DNA from: Taudactylus pleione
Lineage: Eukaryota > Chordata > Amphibia > Anura > Myobatrachidae
DNA length: 64,000 bases
Direction: 5' to 3'
NCBI GenBank assembly: GCA_031769625.1
Contig: JAUIMM010000040.1
Location: forward strand, 13,212,501-13,276,500
Notes under the pieces: generated by a model
What the model saw: only the letters and a program-made list of their open reading frames with translations
The model's database searches: none
What the model was told of the DNA's origin: nothing
Part shown: piece by piece, positions 43,690 through 55,441 of the stretch
Layout of the letters: each line of letters begins with the position of its first letter
Numbering within the stretch: the stretch's first letter is position 1
Translations under genes and position numbers: made by a program

Positions 43690-45430
43690 TTTTACATACT
43701 GTTATTCAGATATTTAATAATGCTCAACTTAAACATGTTCCTACAGCCAGATTTTCTCGATGGGCATAATATGTTAGACTCCTATCAATCTTACATATGT
43801 CATATTTTCAATTGTGCTATATTGATCTTCTTTATCCTCAACAGGGGGGAATATGGCTGATTATAATTAATGGTGAGGAAAAAGGAAGACAATGAATAGG
43901 TTTGCAATAATGAAATCTAAAAATATTTTTCAGTAATGGAAAGTTTCATTAGATAATCCTGACTTAGTTCTCTTTACTGATAGCTGTTACAGACAGATAC
44001 ATAATGTTTTTGGTGACGGTATGCATTACAGTAACTACCACATTCAACGTAGTTAGCTGAATGTAATGTACAGCATTGATTATAGCAATTGGAAGCATAG
44101 GGGTTACCGCATAGCTTCTGGGAACTACAATTGTACATGCACAAACAGGTAAAGAACTGAAAGAAGTAATATGTTTACCAAAAATGAGTTGCAGTAATTA
44201 AGTGTTGGACACAAACTAAAGAGATTGATATTATTTTCATGGGTAACATATTTGCTGACAGGGTAGTATTAGATGTAATTTTAAGTACATATGATGAGCC
44301 AGTTATAGAAACTCAGTTGATGTTGTTTAAGGATATCACAATTTGACCAATTAAGACAATATCAGGAAAATACTTCTCACAATGAGGTCAATGTTTGGAA
44401 ATTAAAGCATTGTTACAAGAGAGGATGATAATGGGTATTTGAGTAGAATTAAAATTATTACAAACCTTATAGAGGTTGTTCATGGGTTAGTACATTTAAG
44501 AGCAGACAATATGTTTCGAGTTGTACAATCTTACTGGTATGCTTGAGCCAGAGATAAAGTGAAAATGTGAATGTTTATGTAATTTGGTTGATAAACAATG
44601 CAGAGAAAAATGGTACTTACAGAAACATTTGCCAAATACCATAGATATTGATAATTGATTTTATTCAGTTACCAATGAAGAAAAAAGAAGGATTGAAGTA
44701 TGTTGATTAAAAAGAGGATTAAAGTATGTTCTTGTTAAGGTTTCAGGATGTTTTAAAATATAGTGTTAGCATGTTTTTAGATACTGTGGAGTTTAAAGCT
44801 CCGTAATGCTAAGAGGGAAGATTTTGGAGGAATTTGTAAGTAAGGTATAATTTACCCAGTGTTACTTTAAGTGTTATTGAAAGTTACAGGGGAAGCTTTT
44901 CAAATAAGTAAAATGATGGGAATAGAATCAAAGTTACACACAATGGTGTTAGTTAAACTTACAAAAGAGACAGGAATGGCATTGTTTGAAGGCCTACATT
45001 TGGTGCTTCATAGTAATAGAATCACACCTGAGCCTTATCTCAGTCTCTCCTTATTGTTTTTTTTTTTTAACTACAATCAAGATGTGTTACTAAACCAAAG
45101 ACTGATTTGAATTGACAACATGATTTGGCTGTTCAATATTTTATACAATTGTCTAAGCAGCTACAACAAGAAGACTTTCGGGAAAGCTCAACAGGATATT
45201 CAACTAACATCAGCATTTGGTCCAGCAGATGAAATACAGTCTAGAGACTATGATGGTATGATGAGAAGTTTGTTACATTCTGGTTCCCTTACAGATCAAT
45301 GGGATGGTCCTTGGCATGGCAAAGTAATGCTGACAACAGATACAGCTATAAAGGTTGCTGAGAAGGACACCTGGATCCACGGCTCGCATTGAAAAAGGTC
45401 AGAGAAAGATCCGAGCTTAAAGGGGTCTAA
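43690..45430 (+). pseudogene. Degenerate endogenous-retrovirus pol (connection, RNase H, integrase)
   Basis: Fragments in all three frames follow retroviral pol order. LKHVPTARFSRWA near 43730 fits the end of the RT connection region. DNPDLVLFTDSCYRQ near 43960 fits the start of retroviral RNase H with its catalytic Asp. GNIFADRVV near 44245 fits the RNase H end. VLVKVSGCFK and LEEFVSKV near 44730-44850 fit the integrase core. LTKETGMALFEGLHLVL (about 44965-45010) and VMLTTDTAIKVAEKDTWIHG (45329-45388) fit integrase C-terminal sequence. Every frame is full of stops. It is an old animal-retrovirus fossil of gamma/epsilon-like type and not capable of function. Confidence 0.65.
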
Positions 45431-47849
45431 AGTCTCAGACTCAAGTGCTGAGATATAAAGACTGAGATATACAGACTAAGTTGCATTTATGAGAACTCTT
45501 CAATCAAGATGGAGATTATTGCTTACAATAGACTATGATATAGACTGATGACAAATTAAACTTATTTTTTTTAGCTGCTTGATGGAAACAATCGTGTTTA
45601 TTGCAACATTGAGACTTTTTTTTTTGGAGAGAGTGCGAGCAAGGGTTCATGGTCTGGTATGACTACACATCCAGTAGTGTGGATGATGGGGTTATTCTAA
45701 TAAGTTCTTTCCTTCCTCTTTTCTAAACAGGTTAAATGATTGGTATCAGAAATCTGATTTATCATCTATTGAAAAGTGCATTTGCATTTACTGTACTACT
45801 CCAGAAGCAAGGTGTATACTATGGTGTATGGATATTATTCAAAAGAATATCCAATTCTACAAAAATATTCATTGATGGGTAAAGTATTAAATGCTACTAA
45901 TTGTTGAATTTGTGCCAGAACCATTCTTGAGTTTAAATATACTGAAATTACTAAGATAATTAACATAAAAACATGTGAGAATTGTGTAATTAAAAAAATT
46001 GAAAAGGGAAAAGAGGTTACTGATAACTATAACTTGACAAAACCACTAGTAATTATGTTATTTTCATATGTAAGTGAACCTATTTCATTTTATTTTAATA
46101 CGAAAGTATATGACATGAAGCAGACTACACTTCAGATTTGAATAACTGCAGGAATGTTTACTAGTCCAATACAAGTAGAAAATGTTTGAGTCAGATTATT
46201 GTAATACAATCTTTACTGTGTACAAACCTTAAGTTCCTTGCTATACTGAACAATGTAAGGAAGATTTTAAAAGGACTAAATGCTTATTATGTACAATGTA
46301 TTTTTACAATGAGGCATTTGATTATACACTGCTAGGGATTAGTTGTAATAGTGAGTGTTCCAAATAGTTATACAGATCATATAGTTACTACCATGATATT
46401 TGGGTTTGATGTTATTTTCTTGTTACCAAATGATCTTTATTACCTATGAGGAAAGTATGCTTACAAAGTATTGCCAATTAATTCAGAAGATATTTCCTTT
46501 TTAGGCAAACTGATACTACCATTTTATGTTATAACTCATAATAATTTGTGATAAGTTCTTTTGCAGGATGCCAGACGTTTTACAAGAGATATTGATCCAG
46601 TGAATAAAAAATAAATTTCCCTGATTGATATTTCAGTGAGACATAATGTTGGTACAACCTTTGCTAACATGCTTACAATTGGGGATATTTGGATAATCAA
46701 CATGAAATTATTGAACTGGACAAATTTATTGACAATGATACTGGACTTTATATGATAAGACATTCATATATGTTGGACATTTATTAAAAATATTCCGGAA
46801 TTAACTATTACTACAACACTGCCCATAATTGATTGCTTAATTGTACAGACTGGAGGATATTGTAAAACTTTTTATACAAATCTTGAAATTCACTGTTGAA
46901 GTTATTTGACCAATAATATTACAGATGAAGAAACCATTATTATCAATTACATAAATGAGACTTATACTATAAAAGAAGAATTTCTATGAATACATTATGA
47001 TAAAGACTCTAAAGTGATTTATGATGGTCATGATTAGATAATAGTTAGTGATTTTGAGGTTTAGAAAAGTATTTTCAAACATATTTTATGTACAGACAAA
47101 GTTTATTCTTGAATTCTTAATCCTGATTTTTTTTTTATTCTATAGAGTTGGCCTATGCTGTATTCAGATGGCTATTTTAAGAATGAAAACATACAAGAGG
47201 TGGAGATGAGATATAGCACATGTATGTTATAATGTGCTTATCTAAGGGTGGAACTGTGGAAGACTAATTTACAAGAAACATATTTACATAATTCTATATT
47301 TACATATGCTGTATGCTTTACAATGAAACAGTTCATGAAATTCAATATGCCTTTGCACATCCATTTTAAACTCACATTTAAATGGAGAAATTAGGTAAGG
47401 TGCCTTTAAAGCTGCTCCCAAGGGAAACTGTTTATCTGAAACTGTGTATAAGAGCTTGTCCATTTATGTATAATTGTGTCCGAGAGAAATTTAGTGAAAG
47501 AGTCGCACCAAATATAGAGATACTGAACCATGATCATCTCCTAGAGGAATCTTTTTCTCTTTAACTGCCAAGCACAGGAAAAGACCATAAGAGCAAACTT
47601 TGTCTATCTGATAATGTCAGTGGGTGTACAGGGGGCGTATTACCTGAAAACTGTAATAGAGGGCATGAGTACTATGTAACAATGTCAATGGGTGTTGGTT
47701 TTGCTGCATCAACCCTGAGAGACATATTCTCCCAGTGAAAAGGGCTAGATCTATTTATTTAATTAATTAATAAAATGACATATTCTTAAGTATATTGGAT
47801 TGGACTTTATTACTATATGCAACAATGGAACACCTGATAAAAGGTAGAC
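45431..47849 (+). other. Possible decayed env/3' region of the retroviral relic, otherwise unassigned
   Basis: The position (directly after integrase) and length (about 2.1 kb) would suit an envelope gene and LTR. However, the sequence is AT-rich and stop-filled, and I recognise no fusion peptide, CX6CC motif or LTR ends. A 60-codon frame at 47382-47564 has no match I can name. Treat as unassigned. Confidence 0.25.
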
Positions 47850-48764
47850 TTCTACAGCACCCTTTAACGGACAAGCCAGCCGGCCCTTTACTTATGGGAC
47901 ACAGGCGCACGCTTGGCGCTGCTCCTTTGTTGATGCATGTGCAGCCACAGTGCACACAATTCACAAACACATAAAATAATTTTTATTTTGTTTGGAGTGC
48001 ACTTTGGGGGTTACAGCACCCTTTAACGGTCAAGCCAGCCGGCCCTTTACTTATGACACAGGCGCACGCTTGGCGTTACTTTGTTGATGCACATGCGGCT
48101 ACTGTGCACACAATTCACAAACAATAAATTGTTTTTTTTTTTGGAGTGCACTTTGGGGTTACAGCACCCTTTAATGGACAAGCCAGCTGGCCCTTGATAT
48201 ATGACACAGGCGCACGCTTGGCACTACTTTGTTGATGCACGTGCAGCTACTCCGCACACAATTCACATACACAGAAAAAAAAAATTATTTGGAGTGCACT
48301 TTGGGGGAGCACCCTTGATGCACAGATCACACCCTGGACAACACTACAGCACCTCTCTAGGACTACAGCCTTTATGGGACACTGCCCAACACAGTCCAGC
48401 CTGCCCCAATAGACTTTGGAGTGGATACAGCCCCTATGGACAACTGACTGCACAACACAGCCCAGTCAGCACCTATGGACTGAGTGGACAAAGCCCCTAT
48501 GGACAACAGCAGCACAACACAGCCCAGCCAGCCCTAGCTCCCACCCTCCCTCTTCACTGTCCACAGCCGGAGTGAAAAATGGCGCCGATGCAGGAACCTT
48601 TTATAGTATTCAAAACCTGCGAGATCTGGAAGGCGGGATGATGATGTTTTGCCTCGATTTCAGATCCGAGTCAGGCGGGGAATGTCGAGCCTGACTCGGA
48701 TATGACTCGGATCGGGGGGGCTCGGGGGGTTCGGATTTCAGATATCCGAACCCGCTCATCCCTA
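47850..48764 (-). mobile_element. BED-hAT fragment: 5' terminal repeat and subterminal tandem repeats only
   Basis: The right end CCGAACCCGCTCATCCCTA is the same terminus as in copy 1 (32973). To its left come the CCGAGTCAGGC palindrome, a CACAGCCCCTATGGAC-rich leader and about three tandem units (CTTGGCGCTGCTCC, CACAATTCACAAACA, CAGCACCCTTTAACGG). It stops at about 47850 without any transposase sequence. No duplication was found at the left edge, so it is a truncation. Confidence 0.85.
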
Positions 48765-48768
48765 ATAT

Positions 48769-48807
<39 letters not shown>
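48769..48807. repeat. (GATA)n microsatellite
   Basis: About nine GATA/ATAG units directly after the hAT fragment terminus. Confidence 0.9.
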
Positions 48808-48808
<1 letters not shown>

Positions 48809-49036
48809 CATACTCGGTACTCCCAAAAGCTGTGTATAATTATATTCCAACTCCTTAGAGACAAGAATAGCCACCGACGGCACCACTCTCTATATAAACA
48901 AATAATCAGTGCGCTTAATTCAGAGTTTAGAACAATACCAATGTCCAAGGAATGAGTCCCAAAAGTGATTGCAAAATCAGTGTCTTATAACCAGTTCCTC
49001 ACATATGAAGGTGGTACTGTGAAGCAGAGATCCTGT

Positions 49037-49386
49037 ATCTGAATCTCAGGATAATAATGCACACAATGTTAATATACTGCATAAAATGTGAAAAACAACA
49101 ATAATACACCTGAGATACATAGTTGCAAATCTGCAAGAAAAAATACATTTTAAAATAATATATTTAAAGACACATACATATAAATAATATGCATGATATA
49201 ACAATATAACAATCATCAAAAATATATAACAAAAGAAAAATACATAGAAATGGAGAAAAAAGGAGGAAAGGAATATAAAAACACAATGAATGTGGTTCAC
49301 CTGTATAATCTATTTTTTCAAAAAGGGGGTGATCTCAAATCCCTCATATATTAACATTGTGTGCATTATTATCCTGAGATTCAGAT
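49037..49386. repeat. Inverted repeat with 40-bp near-identical arms
   Basis: CTGAATCTCAGGATAATAAT at 49040-49059 and its extension to 49076 are the reverse complement of 49347-49386. The 270-bp interior is AT-rich. It may be a palindromic MITE or an inverted duplication. No target duplication seen. Confidence 0.7.
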
Positions 49387-49843
49387 GTATAAATGCATAT
49401 TTAATATAGCATTAAGCTATTTTGGTATTGTATTAGTTTAAATGTGTTTTCCACAAGACATTTTATATTTGTAAGTTGCCATTGAGCAGCCTGAAAGAAT
49501 TGCAACAAGTTACAGCTGTGAATAATTAAGTGTTGTGATGAATTAAGAGATGTGAGAGCATTGATGCTATTTAAAGGATGACTGTATAACACCAGCCAGC
49601 CTCCTGACGAAGTCTTACGACGAAACATGTAGTGGCGTGGCTTGGCGTTTTGGATTGTGCAGAGGAACCAGTTCCCAGAGAAGTCCTTGGAGATGTCCAG
49701 GTTACAGACTGGATGATTGCCAATGCTTATTATTGTGCTGTTTACACTAGCGATGGCTCTGGCCGCTTGTTCTGGTACGCACATTGTCATTTTTAAAGAT
49801 TGCAATAAATTATTGTTATACTTTTAAGCATGATGTGGCTTTC

Positions 49844-49881
<38 letters not shown>

Positions 49882-51185
49882 CTACAAATAGACACTTTAT
49901 TCCCCTGATGAAATCTCCTTGACAGTGAGACAAAATGCATCATGCTACTTACTCAACCACATTTTCTCTACCCTTGAATGAAATCCACTAGCTATAACGA
50001 ATCCTGGACTATAGAGACTACTCCAAAGAGTAGACATTTTTCTAATTTGTTTTATTTTACATGTGTTTTTTTTCTGGAATAAAATAATTGTCTAAAAATA
50101 GTGCATTAAGGTCATGCTCTTTCTGTTTATATCTGCGATTTAAAAAAATAAGGAATCAATAGAGAGGCTTAAAGAACAAACATTCACAAATAAATGAAAA
50201 TAATTCCTGCTGGTATGCAGGCATTTCGACTAGATGTGTGGTGAAGAATATATTTCCCACGAGGAGTCTGGTTTTGTACAAATGATGTAATGTTTATGAA
50301 TTTGCTTTTAGGTATGCTTATACTGTAAACTTATAGTGTAACAGAGTTACACTATAAGTTTTTTTTTATCCACTTAAACCCGGAAACCTCCCACCATAAG
50401 ATTCATACCCTTGAGAATTTAAGGCCCCTTCATTACCAGATGAGATTATTATTTATTTTTTATATACATATTATTTTACATGGATTGAATTTATATACTG
50501 TATGATCTAAACTACTACACTAGTAGACACTCTCACCTCTCTATTGTTTGCAGATTATCTGTGCCTGCTAGGTTTGTTTTGGTTTTTGTTATTGATTCAA
50601 GGGGATGTTTACACCAAATAGGACTTTAGGCTGAATGTTACATTTGGGAACTATATTTTCATTCCGTATCTATATTGGGATAGCAAAGCAGCTTCCTAAG
50701 AACACTCAATATACACCATAGTGCATTCAATCTGCTGTAAATATGGATGTTTAAGACATAGCTCTAGATGGTAGAAGGTTGTATCTCTACCTGAAAATAT
50801 TCAACAAAAAACATAATAGATACTCCAACCAACATGGGATCCCTGTCAATTTACATGACACTTACTTGGAGAAATCCCCCCCCCCCCCCCAAAAAAAAAG
50901 GAAAAAAAAAGGAAGACTCCACAATAACAGACATGTTTAAAAACATGTTTAAAAAATACAGGATGTTTCATTTAGATTTCAAATTATAAATTGTTCTTAT
51001 AATTAATGCATTAATTGATATAATTGCTTTATTAATGAGGTTGTTGGGACAAACAGATCCATTGATTTTTGCAGTGCTCAGTGTTAAAATAAATCAACTA
51101 GTTGGATGGTTGGACAGAAAATCTTTACGTGTGTATGCAGCTTAAGTATACCATAAGATTTCAAAATTAAATATATAATTCAAGG
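49387..51185. other. Intergenic, AT-rich, unassigned
   Basis: Holds two copies of a recurrent motif (ACGAAGTCTTACGACGAAAC near 49605 and CTGATGAAATCTCC near 49905) around a (TA)n run at 49850-49879, and a perfect hairpin AAACTTATAGTGTAAC/GTTACACTATAAGTTT at 50327-50361. No gene signal. Confidence 0.4.
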
Positions 51186-51343
51186 CACAGGTTCTCCTCA
51201 CAGAATCACAAGTGATATAATTAGCTCCACTTGTAGATCTTTTAAAATGTGTCTGTGAATAATGAATACACCTGTGCACTTACTGGGTGATCTCCAAAAT
51301 GTGACCTGCATGGGGTCCTGAGGACCGAGTTTGAGAACCACTG
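51186..51343. mobile_element. hAT-type MITE, damaged copy
   Basis: Shares TCACAGAATCACAAGTGATA, GAATACACCTGTGCAC and GGGGTCCTGAGGACCGAGTTTGAGAACCACTG with 54922-55124. The left terminal repeat is mostly deleted (CACAGGTTCTC passes directly into CTCACAGAATC). Confidence 0.75.
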
Positions 51344-52409
51344 ATTTAAGATATTAAAAAAGGTGTTAATATGGAAAGAAATTGACGAAAGATAAATGGC
51401 ATCACACTGTAGTTTAAGCAATACATATTAACTCATTGAGAGAATTTTGTATGACACTAATCACATACATGTGTAATCTAATCACGGATAATGTAAATGG
51501 AATGTAAACAATCTACATAAAACTATGATTCATATTTCATATTAATTATGGGGTATTTCCTTGCCAGGGTCAGTAATTGCTCATATCTGTCAAATATGTA
51601 ATACTCAGTAAATGCGTGGAGATGCCACAGACATGAAAATACCTTTATCTCTCATGAGAAGTATTTCCTACATTTCAATAGAAGAATTATATCTTGTGAT
51701 TGCGGGATGCTTAATCCTGTATATGCCACTATTAAGATCACAGCATCAGTTGAGACAAGTACCATTAATTATCTAGAAATGACAGTCTCCCGGGAGATTA
51801 ACGGCATCACTGCAGTTATCTACATTAAACCCATTTACAATTATGTAAATCGAGTATTCAACATTCCTTATATACTGGCATTTTGAATGACAATTATGTG
51901 ACCTTATCTAATGTGGAGAAAAAGTGTTCATGTTACTGAAACCAGAAATATATATTTATAGTAATTTTCATCCGAACAATTAGTATCTTTGATTAAAGAG
52001 TGAGTTAATCTCCAGAGATTTATACTGTATATAAAGTACAAATATAACAGAACTGTGGTTCCCATTTTTTTTCATGCTGTAGCATCAACCCACCTTCCAT
52101 ATAATACATGTTTTGTGATATACCAATGTGGAAAATATTCTAGTAATTATAAAAACATGAAAAAATAGACGTTTAAAAATTAATTCAAATAGGAAACTTT
52201 TACATTTTAATATAATCACTAAACTTTTTTTCAAAAAAATTCCTACAGGACTCCTAAATATGTGAATTTCTGCCAACTAACTTTTATAACTTTAGGTCAT
52301 TATATGTAGTTTCAAATATCCTTTTTTGGTTTGTACATACTCTCAAGCAATATTACTGAATAAATTACTATCTTTCTGTGTCTTCACCAAGATGTTCTAT
52401 CTAGACTTA
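51344..52409. other. Intergenic, AT-rich, unassigned
   Basis: No gene or repeat family recognised. Confidence 0.3.
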
Positions 52410-52630
52410 CAGTGGTTATAAAAATATTCATTCCTTTAGCATTTTCACATTTTATTTTTGTGATCACAACGAATTCACAGCACTCTAAAGCTAATATACT
52501 CTAAAAATATTTTTTTTAATACATTGGACGCTTCAAATTTGTTCCCTCTGGTTGGATGGGGACTGCTGGTGAACATCAATTGTCAAATCATTACACATTT
52601 CCAATGAGATTGAATTCCTAATAGATAATT
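52410..52630 (+). mobile_element. Tc1-like terminal fragment
   Basis: CAGTGGTTATAAAAATATTC is a Tc1-type terminus comparable to that at 15970. About 200 bp of AT-rich 5' non-coding sequence follow and no transposase. Confidence 0.45.
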
Positions 52631-54913
52631 ATATAATTATTTTGCAGACTATGGGCCTAATTCAGAGATGGGATTAAGGCCGATGTTTACGCAGATGAGG
52701 TATTATTGGTGGTCTGTGCATGTGTCTGAGTCGTATGTGTCAATTTGCATTACCGTCATTGCTTGCAGTGAGGATTTATTTGCAAAGTGATTGACAGGAA
52801 GTGTGATACCCAGGTAAAAAATGTATGGTCTAGTGTGGTGTACTGGTTTAACACCTTAGCCAGTTTTAGTAGCTTCTTTGTTGAACACAGGTTCATCTGA
52901 CTCTCACAGAGCGGTAAGGAGGGTGTTTTAACACAGAGAGCGCCACATCTGGATGCTTCAACTGAAGATGTCATTTTATTTATGAAGCAATGTTAGAATA
53001 ACAAATAAAGCATCTATGTTTGTTTACAACAGCATATGGTTTTCACTGTAATGGTTTTAGTAAATTTTACAACAATACCTTTAAATGTATTCAACAATAA
53101 CAAAAGATTGGTTAAACTGACCAATGCAATATAACAATTATAAGTTTAACACACCAAGTACTTCGACATGTATATATACTGTACATATACTTTAGTGGGA
53201 CCCCGTTAGTCTAAATATCATAGTTCAGCTGATTACTGTACAGGTGGTGCACTGTTGGAATGATCCTCTTCCTTTTGCTGTATATAGATAGTAAATAGCA
53301 CTGTGTAGTTGCTATTAAATTACAGTTGACTGGTTAACAGCCTTTTTGTGCTTGTTCCTGCCTGAAGTGAAATAGAGATGCACTTTCTTAATCTTGGAAT
53401 AAACAGACAGCCGCCAGCAATAATCTCCTAGTAGTTGTGAAGCCTGGCAATGTTATTGGCATCTATTTAGCAGAGCGTGTTTGGTAGGTTAGTTTATTCC
53501 TATGTAGCTGTCATTAGATGAAGTGAGGGTGCTGCAGGAAACGTGCCCTCTTTTATAATGTTTTTCCAGCTAATCTGCACTGGATATGGCCAGTCTCTAG
53601 TAAACTGTAACATTGGTCAGCTGGTGTGTGATGGCCGGGTGCAAAGCTGCAATACCTCTCCTGCTGCCTGCAATGTCCTCAGAGGTAAGGGAGCCTGTCA
53701 GATGCTGCTCCTTCCCACAGCCCCTCTGTGGGTCTGTCAACCAACCACCTTATATGGTAATGGTGTCTGCCTCTTAGCCGGCCAAGGCCGTGCCCCTGGT
53801 CTCTGCCGCACACCCTCTGCTGCTGAGCCTACTGGGATGGTGGTAGAGGACAGTGATCAGCCGGGACTTACAGCTTCACCTCCTGGCTTCTCTTCTGCTC
53901 CTTTATCTTCCTGCCGCTCCCCTAATAGCATCTGGGGAACCACTGGGACCAGGTAAAATGCACATACCATGCAGCTCGGCTCCCACTGGCAGTTACCTCA
54001 CCACAGTGCAGCCACCAACTGCTGTTTTCTCTGATTCAATCCTCGAGCCTGCCACAGTTCTCACTGTCCCCTAATGTCCACCACAGCTGAGGGGGCAGTG
54101 CAAAAATGTCCCTGAACTCCAAAGAAAAAAAAAAATCATAACCTATATTAGACAATGGCAGGAGGCTCCTTAAAACTTTACATTCTTGTAGGAACACCTC
54201 AGCATGGTTAGGCATACAGGGTCTTAGTAAGGTGCCACAGAAGGAGACCATTTATGGGCAGCAATGGGGAGGTGTCGGCTCAAACACGGGTGTGTTGAGA
54301 GCATTTGCGGGGCGTGTCTCAGACTGCGATCCTGTACACAGTGAAACCAGCTCAGGTGTCTCAGTCCCGACGGTCATTCTGCTCAGTCATAGGGTTACTC
54401 AGCAGTCTGATAATCATCTAAGCTGCGTCCTTGTACACAGTCACTTGGATTTGCAGGTGGGCATCTCAATACAAATCCCAGCAGCTGTGATATTTGCATA
54501 TTTTCGTACAGCCGGTGTGCACAAATTCACAGCTGCGGCAGCAATAGAGTCTTATCATAACCTTATGGCCTGGCTGCCATGATTCACATAGGGTGAAGGA
54601 GCCAAACTGATATCTTATCTCATGAGATCATAGAACAATCATCCACCTGGCATACCGGTCTCCTACACAGATGTGGTCACACAGCCAGTTGAAAGAGTTT
54701 GTTTAAAAAAAGATTTCTCCTTAAACATTAGAAAGGTATACATGGGGCTTATATCCACACACGTACACCCAAACAGGTCATATAAGCTCAAGAAGAGTTT
54801 CTTAAAGTTGGTATTGATAGCTAAAAGCTCATTCGCTTTTAGATTTGTTGAAATGGAAAAAAGAACAGTATTACAAAAAAGATATTGGGGCTGATGGTAG
54901 TAAAAGCCCTTCC
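52631..54913. other. Intergenic, unassigned; one GC-richer block
   Basis: 53543-53956 is an open frame of 137 codons rich in Cys, Ser and Pro with no recognisable domain; it lies in a GC-richer block (53540-54090). A second block at 54250-54590 has the TGTACACAGT- and CAGCTGTGATATTTGC-type words of dispersed repeats. I do not call a gene. Confidence 0.3.
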
Positions 54914-54921
54914 CCCTAGTG

Positions 54922-55124
54922 CACAGGTTCTCAAACTCGGTCCTCAGGACCCCAAACAGTGCATGTTTCCAGATCTCCTCACAGAATAACAAATGAAATT
55001 ATTAACTCCACCAGTGGATCTTTTAAAATGTGTCAGTGAGTAATGAATACACCTGTGCACCTGCTGGGTGACCTGGAAAATGTGACCTATGTGGGGTCCT
55101 GAGTACCGAGTTTGAGAACCACTG
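54922..55124. mobile_element. hAT-type MITE with 8-bp duplication CCCTAGTG
   Basis: CCCTAGTG at 54914-54921 and 55125-55132. The ends are CACAGGTTCTCAAACTCGGT and, reversed, CAGTGGTTCTCAAACTCGGT; the inverted repeats extend through CCTCAGGACCCC. The interior matches those at 10510-10714 and 51186-51343. Confidence 0.9.
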
Positions 55125-55295
55125 CCCTAGTGTATAAGTGTGCATCTGATTGTGTAAGGACTAGGACGCCAACACTAGATGCAACAATCCCTTTTGGTGA
55201 GTGTTTAGATCCTACCAATGGATGCACTTTTCAAACTTGCACCTTCCCCATGCTAGATCGCAACCATTTATGCGACATGCCCAAAACACTCCCAA

Positions 55296-55441
55296 AAATG
55301 TAGAAATTGTGCAAATCAAGATGCTGTAGGTGCCACCTCCATCACAGCTGAGACCACCTCAGGAATAAGGAACGCAGGTGGTCTCAGCTGTGACGGAGGT
55401 GGCACCTACAGCATCTTGATTTGCACAACATCTACATTTTT
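55296..55441. repeat. Near-perfect hairpin with about 64-bp arms
   Basis: 55296-55359 and 55376-55441 are reverse complements except for one or two substitutions and a small gap; CAAGATGCTGTAGGTGCCAC lies in the left arm. The loop is 16 bases (CAGGAATAAGGAACGC). No target duplication was found. It could be the whole of a small palindromic element or a locus transcribed as a long hairpin RNA. Confidence 0.85.

Noticed and set aside
48769..48807. A (GATA)n run read as a possible CRISPR-like array
   Set aside because: It is a simple tetranucleotide microsatellite with no spacers.
53543..53956. 137-codon open frame, Cys/Ser/Pro-rich
   Set aside because: No signal peptide, no domain and no splice context I can support; possibly a repeat. 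Mentioned only as unassigned.
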